A stretch of DNA of 13,345 bases from Candidatus Proteinoplasmatales archaeon SG8-5 (GTDB taxonomy: Archaea > Thermoplasmatota > Thermoplasmata > SG8-5), in assembly GCA_001595885.1 (NCBI GenBank), contig LSSH01000081.1, forward strand, positions 1 through 13,345, given 5' to 3'. Under the pieces are notes generated by a model that searched no databases, had not been told where the DNA came from, and was given only the letters and a program-made list of their open reading frames with translations. Each line of letters begins with the position of its first letter. Position 1 is the stretch's first letter. The translations under genes were made by a program, and so were the position numbers. Below, piece after piece: positions 1 through 5,217 of the stretch.

Positions 1-1
1 A

Positions 2-28
2 TTCCTGGGCGGCGGCTATTACTGGTAA
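2..28 (+). CDS. Possible C-terminal end of a plus-strand protein cut by the window edge
   Basis: In the plus-strand frame starting at base 2, eight codons read FLGGGYYW and end at a TAA. A glycine-rich tail ending in aromatic residues is a believable protein C-terminus, and a hairpin lies 16 bases further on. Only eight residues are visible, so no family can be named. The evidence is thin: an opposite-strand frame that could start at base 77 is also open to the edge, so this may be chance. Confidence 0.22.
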   Translation, partial: FLGGGYYW

Positions 29-34
29 TCCAGG

Positions 35-59
35 TAAAATCAAATGCGGGTCCCCCGCA
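35..59 (-). terminator. Hairpin plus T-tract, candidate terminator of the S-adenosylmethionine synthetase operon
   Basis: Bases 45-50 (TGCGGG) and 54-59 (CCCGCA) form a perfect six-base-pair stem with a three-base loop. Read on the minus strand, the stem is followed at once by TTTGATTTT (44-36), which suits archaeal termination at oligo-T. It lies about 90 bp past the last gene of the minus-strand unit. On the plus strand the hairpin is followed by a pyrimidine-rich stretch, so it could also serve a converging plus-strand gene ending near base 28. Confidence 0.4.
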
Positions 60-149
60 ACCCTTTCCCTTTTCCATTTCTTTAAAATGCTCGGTTAGAC
101 CTTGCCCCGTTCCGATTGATGGGAATCATTCAGCTTTGAGCGGAAAGCA

Positions 150-743
150 TCACTTCTTCAGTGTCCAGACGGCGGCCGCGAAGGCGCCGTCCTCGGCCGG
201 TTCGGGCGTTCCCGCCGAGCCGATGAAGAGGGCGTCCCCCTCGACGAGCCTGAAGGTCTCGGTCAGCGCTCTGGCGATGTCCGGTTCCGCGCCCTCGACG
301 TCGAAGCCGTCCGGCATTCGGAGCTCGTCCCTGAAGAACACGAGGGTGGTGGCCCCGTCGGCGCCGACCTTTATGGCCTCGTCCCTCTGCTCCACTCCGT
401 GGGTGACCGTTTCGGCTAGGCCGGTCAACCTGACGCCGTAATCGACCGCGCCCACAGTGAGAGACCCGCCCTTCACGTACGCCCCGAGCAGGCCCAGGGA
501 GTCGACCTTCTCCCTGCCGAAGGCGGTCAGGACGATGCCGTGCTGCTTTGATGAAGTCGCGCAGTCCTCCGATTCCAGATGCGCGATCAGCTTGCGGGTG
601 CTGCCCTCGCCGATACCGAGGTTCAAAGAAAGTTCCTTCCGGCCTATCTGCTGTGCCGTGTACAGATACCAAAGGGCCTTGAGAATATGGTATGGCTGGA
701 ACAGGGGCGCACCGCCTCTGCTTGCCAGCTCCACCTCGAACAT
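150..743 (-). CDS. Winged-helix protein, probable DUF4443 family (archaeal, function unknown)
   Basis: This is a 197-residue protein. Residues about 10-75 look like a winged helix-turn-helix: a helical start (FQPYHILKALWYLY), a recognition-helix-like stretch (GIGEGSTRKLIAHLESE) and a short wing ending in LTAFGREKV. Residues about 85-197 form an alpha/beta domain ending in GDALFIGSAGTPEPAEDGAFAAAVWTL, which I recall as typical of the archaeal DUF4443 domain; the assignment is from memory. The layout suggests a DNA-binding regulator with a ligand-sensing domain, but no ligand is known to me. It starts 9 bp after the synthetase stop with no clear SD site, so translation is probably coupled to the upstream gene. 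Its start codon lies in the same frame as the TAG that ends the synthetase. Confidence 0.8.
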   Translation of the reverse strand: MFEVELASRGGAPLFQPYHILKALWYLYTAQQIGRKELSLNLGIGEGSTRKLIAHLESEDCATSSKQHGIVLTAFGREKVDSLGLLGAYVKGGSLTVGAVDYGVRLTGLAETVTHGVEQRDEAIKVGADGATTLVFFRDELRMPDGFDVEGAEPDIARALTETFRLVEGDALFIGSAGTPEPAEDGAFAAAVWTLKK

Positions 744-752
744 CGCAATCAG

Positions 753-1952
753 CTAGAACGTGGAGACCTTGCCCTTGACCACGAGGTCCGTTATCTTGGC
801 GATGTTCTCCAGCCAGCCGTCGGCAATCGCCTTGATATCGCTGTTTACGGTGGCCGGTTTCCTGTCGCACTCGCCGACGAGGACCTGTATGCTCGCGGTC
901 TGGGGTTGGTCGATGGGCTTGCCAATCTGCGAGAGTATGCGCACATGGACCTCTTCGACCTCGTCCTTCATCTCGGCGACGATGTCCTCGGCAATCTTGT
1001 TGGCCAGTATGTTATACATCTTGCCGACGTGCGTCACCGGGTTCTTGCCTGCGGTCGCCTCCATGCTCATCGGCCGGTACGGCGTTATGAGGCCGTTGGC
1101 CCTGTTGCCTCGGCCCACGGACCCGTCGTCGCCGTTCTCCATTGAAAGGCCCGTGACCGTGAGATAATAGATGTTCTTGCTGTAGTCGTCCGCGGTGTTC
1201 ACGTCCACCTTGACGTCCCTCTTGGTGAAGTGGAGCGCGTGGTCGTGCGCCTTGTCCCCCAGCTCCTTGATGACGTTCTTGTAGTGGTCCTTGTCGGGTA
1301 TCTCGCTGTCCACCATCGCGGCGGCGATGGTCAGGTTGATCCTGTTCTTGACCCTGGAGGCCATGACCTTGACGTCCTCCCCAACTTCTGGCATGCTCTT
1401 CTTCAGGCGGCCGTTGATATAATGCTCGGTTTCGAGGGTAACGCGCTCGGTCTCGCTCAGCGGGGCGAAGCCCACGCCGAAGGACGTGTCGTTGGCCAGC
1501 AGTTTTTGGACCTCGTAGAGCCCTCGAAGGTCCACCGAGCCCTTGCCTATCTTGCAGTCGAGGGTGATGTCCGAGTCGATGTCCAGGTGGGCGCAGTGCT
1601 TCTTCAGGTAGTTACGCGCGGCCTTGATGGCCACCGACCTGTAGGGCAACCGCTCCTTGTCAACCTCCGTGGTCGCGCGGCCCACTAGTATGATCTGCGC
1701 CGGCTCGAGCACGACCCCCCCGCCGAACTTGGGCGCGCTCTGGCCCCCGACTATCTGGCACTCGTCAGTGTTATGATGAAGGATCCTGTCGTACCTGTCC
1801 GTGTACATCTTGCACAACGCCCGTGATACGGATTCGGCGAGCCCGTCCGCGATGCTGTCCGGGTGACCTATTCCCTTGCGTTCGACTATCTCCACATCCT
1901 GCTCCTCGATGGGCGTGCAACAGAGCGGCTCGACAACGATGTTCCTAGCCAT
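753..1952 (-). CDS. mat: S-adenosylmethionine synthetase, archaeal type (methionine adenosyltransferase)
   Basis: This 399-residue cytoplasmic enzyme would make S-adenosylmethionine from methionine and ATP. It belongs to the archaeal synthetase family, which is very divergent from bacterial MetK. Family signatures include the N-terminus MARNIVVEPL, GIGHPDSIAD at residues 27-36, a glycine-rich segment near 77-92, GRGNRANGLITPYRPMS at about 281-297, and AGKNPVTHVGK at 301-311. The length is normal. I chose the ATG at 1952 because archaeal homologues begin there and GGAG stands 8 nt upstream; the open frame continues to a GTG at 2018, but those 22 residues do not look like the family. A TATA-like element lies at 1995-2004. 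It ends in TAG, followed after three codons by the start of the winged-helix gene, with which it probably forms an operon. Confidence 0.95.
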   Translation of the reverse strand: MARNIVVEPLCCTPIEEQDVEIVERKGIGHPDSIADGLAESVSRALCKMYTDRYDRILHHNTDECQIVGGQSAPKFGGGVVLEPAQIILVGRATTEVDKERLPYRSVAIKAARNYLKKHCAHLDIDSDITLDCKIGKGSVDLRGLYEVQKLLANDTSFGVGFAPLSETERVTLETEHYINGRLKKSMPEVGEDVKVMASRVKNRINLTIAAAMVDSEIPDKDHYKNVIKELGDKAHDHALHFTKRDVKVDVNTADDYSKNIYYLTVTGLSMENGDDGSVGRGNRANGLITPYRPMSMEATAGKNPVTHVGKMYNILANKIAEDIVAEMKDEVEEVHVRILSQIGKPIDQPQTASIQVLVGECDRKPATVNSDIKAIADGWLENIAKITDLVVKGKVSTF

Positions 1953-1994
1953 TATTTCAACTCCAAATCGATGAGGCCAAGACATCACAGGATT

Positions 1995-2004
1995 GGATAT
2001 AGTA
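1995..2004 (-). promoter_or_regulatory. TATA-box region of the S-adenosylmethionine synthetase gene
   Basis: On the minus strand the bases read TACTATATCC, preceded by an A-rich CGAAAA that fits a BRE (TFB recognition element). Transcription would start about 25 bp further on, near 1973-1976, giving a leader of roughly 22 nt that includes the GGAG site before the ATG at 1952. The assignment rests on motif and spacing only. Confidence 0.5.
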
Positions 2005-2041
2005 TTTTCGGTTAGCACATCATTATCTCTGGTCGCTTAGA

Positions 2042-2049
2042 TTTAAATA
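2042..2049 (+). promoter_or_regulatory. TATA box of the proC-like gene
   Basis: TTTAAATA lies in an AT-rich patch inside GC-rich surroundings, about 40 bp before the ATG at 2085. With the usual archaeal spacing, transcription would begin near 2070, leaving a leader of about 15 nt that just contains the SD site GGGGTGA (2074-2080). The core ATTTAAAT is palindromic, so it could also work toward the synthetase gene. Confidence 0.5.
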
Positions 2050-2084
2050 TGGGTTAAGTCTCCGCAGTTGGAAGGGGTGACCTT

Positions 2085-2927
2085 ATGTCCAAGGACTTGA
2101 ACGAATCGGTGAGCATGGAATCGGAGACCGTAGCCATTATCGGTGGAGGTAATATAGGAAGGGCCATAACTGAGGGTCTAGTTAGATGCGGGGCCATCGA
2201 CCCGACGAGGATCGTTGTGACCAGAAGGCAGGTCGAACTGATAAACGACCTTGCCGGGATGGGTGTGAGTGTGCAGAACGACAACCTTGATGCACTCAAG
2301 CGTTCGAACGTCATCATCATAGCCGTGAGGCCCCGCCAGCTTAAGGACCTGCTCGAAGGACTTCGCCCGGAACTTGAACCCGGCAGGCATATGATAATAT
2401 CAGTTGTCTCGGGCATAGATATCAGGGAGATCAGAGGAATCGTCGGCAACGATATCCCGATAATCCGCGCCATGCCGAACCTCGCGGCTTCGATTTGCGA
2501 GTCCATGACATGTCTGGCTGCCGAGAAGGAGCATAATGACGCCCTGTCCCGCGCAGCCGCGTTATTCGACAACGTCGGTCATACCCTGGTCATCGACGAG
2601 GAGCTTATCGTCCCGGCCACTGCCGTCTGTGCGTGCGGTGTCGCGTTCTTCTTCAGGGCGATCAGGGCGGCTTCCCAAGGCGGCATCGAGGTCGGCTTCC
2701 ACTCTGAGGAAGCCTTGGAAATGGCCGCCCAGACTGCGAAGGGAGCCGCCTCATTGCTCATCAACGGCAACATGCATCCCGAGGCTGAGATTGACAAGGT
2801 GACCACGCCTAGGGGCTGTACCATAGCCGGACTGAACAAGATGGAAGAGTTCGGTTTCAGCTCGGCGATGATAAAGGGCATGCGCATATCGGCAGAGAAG
2901 GCCGAGGAACTGGTCAATAAGGATTGA
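2085..2927 (+). CDS. proC: Pyrroline-5-carboxylate reductase family protein (ProC-like)
   Basis: This 280-residue protein belongs to the NAD(P)H-dependent pyrroline-5-carboxylate reductase family, which makes the last step of proline synthesis. The Rossmann motif is GGGNIG at residues 20-25; RAMPNLAA lies at 128-135, and the C-terminal family signature VTTPRGCTIAGLNKMEE spans about 239-255. Length is normal. The loop usually read as SGSGPAY is CACGVAF here (182-188), so the substrate pocket differs and the exact substrate is less certain than the fold. The ATG at 2085 has a good SD site (GGGGTGA, 4 nt spacer) and suits the TATA box; a second ATG at 2115, also with GGTGA just before it, would give the more usual short N-terminus. 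It is a single gene that converges on nusA with 34 bp between stops. Confidence 0.88.
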   Translation: MSKDLNESVSMESETVAIIGGGNIGRAITEGLVRCGAIDPTRIVVTRRQVELINDLAGMGVSVQNDNLDALKRSNVIIIAVRPRQLKDLLEGLRPELEPGRHMIISVVSGIDIREIRGIVGNDIPIIRAMPNLAASICESMTCLAAEKEHNDALSRAAALFDNVGHTLVIDEELIVPATAVCACGVAFFFRAIRAASQGGIEVGFHSEEALEMAAQTAKGAASLLINGNMHPEAEIDKVTTPRGCTIAGLNKMEEFGFSSAMIKGMRISAEKAEELVNKD

Positions 2928-2961
2928 TTATCCGGACGAGGCTATCGGGCATTCAAAAGTC

Positions 2962-3387
2962 CTACGCCACGCTCACGCTCTGGATGTTGTGATGCCTGAA
3001 AATTATGTCCCTGCACACCTTGAGGTTGCGCCCGGCCCGGCCGATGGCCTTGGCCTTCAGCGCGGGGTTCACCTTCACGGTGGCGTGGATGACGTCGCCC
3101 CTGCTCTCGATGTCCACCTTCTCGACCTCGTAGGGGTGGAACACGCTCTTGATGAACTGCATCGGGTCATCGGAATACTCGATTATCTGGATGGTCTTTC
3201 CGATTGTCTTCCTTAGCTTGGAGACGTTCTCGCCGTTCTTGCCCACGGCCTTGCTGATGAATCCCGGGTCCACCATGAAGATGATTTTATCTTCAGCTTC
3301 CACGCAGTCCTTCACCCTTGCCTTGGTAACCCTCTCGAAAAGGCCGATGTGGAGGAGCGTCTGGTTGTCCAGCCTCACCTCTGCCAC
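2962..3387 (-). CDS. nusA: Archaeal NusA, transcription elongation/termination factor with two KH domains
   Basis: Archaeal NusA is a short RNA-binding protein made only of two KH domains; bacterial NusA has extra N- and C-terminal domains. It is thought to act with RNA polymerase. The first KH loop reads VGKNG (residues 48-52) and the second IGRAG (115-119), both GxxG-type. At 141 residues it has the family length. I placed the start at the GTG at 3385-3387, because GGAGG at 3396-3400 is then 8 nt upstream and the protein begins MAEVRLDNQ; a GTG two codons earlier (3393) is only 2 nt from that site. It ends in TAG and is the last gene of the RNA polymerase operon here. The region just before it holds an imperfect copy of its own first 57 bases. 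Confidence 0.92.
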   Translation of the reverse strand: MAEVRLDNQTLLHIGLFERVTKARVKDCVEAEDKIIFMVDPGFISKAVGKNGENVSKLRKTIGKTIQIIEYSDDPMQFIKSVFHPYEVEKVDIESRGDVIHATVKVNPALKAKAIGRAGRNLKVCRDIIFRHHNIQSVSVA

Positions 3388-3452
3388 GCACACTTCCTCC
3401 AGAAGATTCCTATCTGATGGGGCGTCTGGTTGTCCGGCCTTTCACCTGCCAT
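3375..3452 (-). CDS. Short upstream reading frame built on a partial copy of the nusA 5' end
   Basis: A 25-codon frame starts with ATG at 3452, encodes MAGERPDNQTPHQIGIFW followed by seven more residues, and stops with TGA at 3377-3375, inside the nusA coding region in another frame. AGGA stands 7 nt before the ATG. The peptide matches the NusA N-terminus (MAEVRLDNQTLLHIGLFE) at about half its positions, and the DNA matches at about 41 of 57. It may be a translated leader coupled to nusA or merely a decaying duplication; nothing shows that it is expressed. It is in frame with the TAG that ends rpl30e, three codons after it. Confidence 0.3.
   Translation of the reverse strand: MAGERPDNQTPHQIGIFWRKCAWQR
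3396..3400 (-). promoter_or_regulatory. Ribosome binding site that decides the nusA start
   Basis: GGAGG on the minus strand. It lies 8 nt from the GTG at 3387 but only 2 nt from the GTG at 3393, so the downstream GTG is the likelier start. The site itself lies inside a short upstream reading frame (3375-3452). Confidence 0.55.
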
Positions 3453-3461
3453 CGTTCCATC

Positions 3462-3734
3462 CTACGGGTTCAATATCTGGGAATCCCCCGCCTCAAGGAC
3501 GGTCACGACCGAGACTGCAAATGGCTTTCCGCACGCCGCGCCCAGCTCCCTGTTGTTCCCGGAGAATTCCACGACCGGAACGGCCTTCTGCTTCCTGAGC
3601 TCGGGGATCGGGCAGTTGCTGGCCATGACTATGAGCTTGCCCTTCTTCTCTCGTATCGCCTGCCTGGCCTGAGAGACGCCGAAGAGCACCTTTCCCGTCT
3701 TCGTGACTGTCCTCAGGTTCTTGTTTAGGTCCAT
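3462..3734 (-). CDS. rpl30e: Ribosomal protein L30e (eL30)
   Basis: This 90-residue protein is a 50S ribosomal subunit component of the L7Ae/L30e fold, whose members bind kink-turn RNA. The sequence shows the family features: an N-terminal KTGKVLFGVSQARQAI, the central strand KLIVMASNCP (residues about 33-42), and ELGAACGKPFAVSVVTVLEAGDSQIL at the C-terminus. The length is slightly short of the usual 95-105. It starts one base after the rpoA2 stop, and the SD-like GGAGGA lies in the last rpoA2 codons, so translation is coupled. Its place between rpoA2 and nusA is the standard archaeal order. It ends in TAG and is followed by the longest gap in the operon, 74 nt. Confidence 0.93.
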   Translation of the reverse strand: MDLNKNLRTVTKTGKVLFGVSQARQAIREKKGKLIVMASNCPIPELRKQKAVPVVEFSGNNRELGAACGKPFAVSVVTVLEAGDSQILNP

Positions 3735-3735
3735 C

Positions 3736-5217
3736 TCATTCCTCCTTCTTCTTGGATTCCTGCCCGGGCGAGTATATGAGGTTCACTGCCCCCGTGCCGA
3801 CGGTAACCGGCTGCCCCACGATAATGTTTTCGGCAACACCGTCCAGCGAGTCAATCTCGCCGGAGATGCCAGCCTTCAACAGGTGCGAAGACGTGATCTC
3901 GAATGCCGCGCGGGCCAGCACGCTCGACTTCCTGCCGGATATTCCGTGCCTGCCAATGGCCTTGACGTCGCCGTCGTTCGTCATCATGTCGGCAACGAGC
4001 ATGATGTGCCTGATGTCAACGGTCAATCCCTGCTCTGACAGTGTATGGCTGGCCTCGTCGATGATGGAGTTCCTCGCAGCCTCGATGCCGAGGACGTTGA
4101 ACACCTCGGTGATGCTGTTGGTGGTGGTCTTGACGTGGTCCACGTCGTCCAGCTCCAGCATCTTAGCCAGGTTGGAGCCTTCGGTGTAGATGACATAGCC
4201 CTCGTCCCCCTTCCTGATGACCGCCTTCTTGATGCCGTCCACGCCCTTTATCTTCGAGTCCCTGACTATCTCGAAGGTCTGCTGCAGCTTTCTGAAGGAC
4301 GCCTCCTCCGGCTTAAGGACCACGTTCTGGCCCTGCTTTTCCAGGACGGCCTTCAGGCGCCTCTCCTTCTTCAGCGCGGAGACGATCTGGTCGAGTGTGA
4401 TGTTCTTGTTCTTCAGCTTCTTCTTATCGGGCTTGACCACTATCTGCATGTTCCCGAGGTCGGTCTCGACCTTGGCGACATCGAGGAGTACGGTCATCTC
4501 GATGCTGGAAGCAACGCGCCTCGCCTCGTCGGCGCTGTCCTTGAGCTCTTCCTTCAGGTAGATGGTCATCATCGGCGTGCTCGGTATCCGCCTCGCGTCC
4601 ACGATCTCGATGAGCCTCGGCAGGCCCAGGGTCACGCTGATCTCGGCCACGCCCGCGTAGTGGAACGTCCTCATGGTCATCTGGGTCCCGGGCTCGCCGA
4701 TGGACTGCGCGGATACTATACCTACTGATTCGTTGGGGTCGACCAGGTGCTTGTGGTACTCGTTCACGACCAGCTCGACGATATTCTTCAGCTCTGTTCC
4801 CTTCAACTTATGCTCGGCAGACTTTGCGGCGAGCTCCACCAGTATGGCCCTGGGCAGCCTCTTGCCCATCTTCTCTATGATCTTGATTATATCCTTCTCA
4901 TCCTTGGTGAACTCCTTCACCTTCTTGGGGATGATCAGGTCCTTGCGCCGCTTCTTCGGCCTCTTGACCGGCTTCTCCTCGACGACCTCGTCGACGGGCT
5001 TCTTCGGCGTGGTCTTGATCTCCTCCAGGTGGATCTTCTTGGCCCCTATCTTGTCCAGCAGGTCCTGTGCGTCCTCCTCGGAGATGATCTTGGTCAATAT
5101 CTCGAACGGCGTCTTCTTCAGGTCGCCTATCTTGAAACCGGCGTTGGCGATGGCCTCGGAGACCTTCGCGCTCACGCCCCTGCGGATGAGGGCGTTAACA
5201 GTGTCCTTCCTCGCCAT
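3736..5217 (-). CDS. rpoA2: DNA-directed RNA polymerase subunit A'' (RpoA2) with an extra N-terminal domain
   Basis: RpoA2 is the C-terminal part of the largest RNA polymerase subunit and provides the trigger loop. The trigger-loop region is clear: SIGEPGTQMTMRTFHYAG at residues 172-189, then SVTLGLPRLIEIVDARR to 210. The C-terminus (GQPVTVGTGAVNLIY) is normal. At 493 residues it is about 100 longer than usual for the family. The excess is at the N-terminus: residues 1-62 resemble a helix-hairpin-helix domain, and residues about 68-105 form a proline- and lysine-rich linker (VKRPKKRRKD at 84-93). The ATG at 5217 shares one base with the rpoA1 stop and has GGGAGGTGA upstream, so the extension belongs to the gene. 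I am sure of the subunit; the helix-hairpin-helix reading is an inference. Confidence 0.96.
   Translation of the reverse strand: MARKDTVNALIRRGVSAKVSEAIANAGFKIGDLKKTPFEILTKIISEEDAQDLLDKIGAKKIHLEEIKTTPKKPVDEVVEEKPVKRPKKRRKDLIIPKKVKEFTKDEKDIIKIIEKMGKRLPRAILVELAAKSAEHKLKGTELKNIVELVVNEYHKHLVDPNESVGIVSAQSIGEPGTQMTMRTFHYAGVAEISVTLGLPRLIEIVDARRIPSTPMMTIYLKEELKDSADEARRVASSIEMTVLLDVAKVETDLGNMQIVVKPDKKKLKNKNITLDQIVSALKKERRLKAVLEKQGQNVVLKPEEASFRKLQQTFEIVRDSKIKGVDGIKKAVIRKGDEGYVIYTEGSNLAKMLELDDVDHVKTTTNSITEVFNVLGIEAARNSIIDEASHTLSEQGLTVDIRHIMLVADMMTNDGDVKAIGRHGISGRKSSVLARAAFEITSSHLLKAGISGEIDSLDGVAENIIVGQPVTVGTGAVNLIYSPGQESKKKEE

Noticed and set aside
1..77. Minus-strand frame open to the left edge from an ATG at 77.
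   Set aside because: It has no SD site, runs through the terminator-like hairpin, and its 25 residues resemble nothing I know.
130..870. A 246-codon minus-strand frame overlapping the synthetase end and the winged-helix gene.
   Set aside because: Its translation is Arg/Gly-rich low-complexity sequence, and it overlaps two better-supported genes in another frame.
1953..2018. N-terminal extension of the S-adenosylmethionine synthetase starting at a GTG at 2018.
   Set aside because: The 22 extra residues do not resemble the family, and the ATG at 1952 has an SD site at 8 nt and the normal N-terminus.
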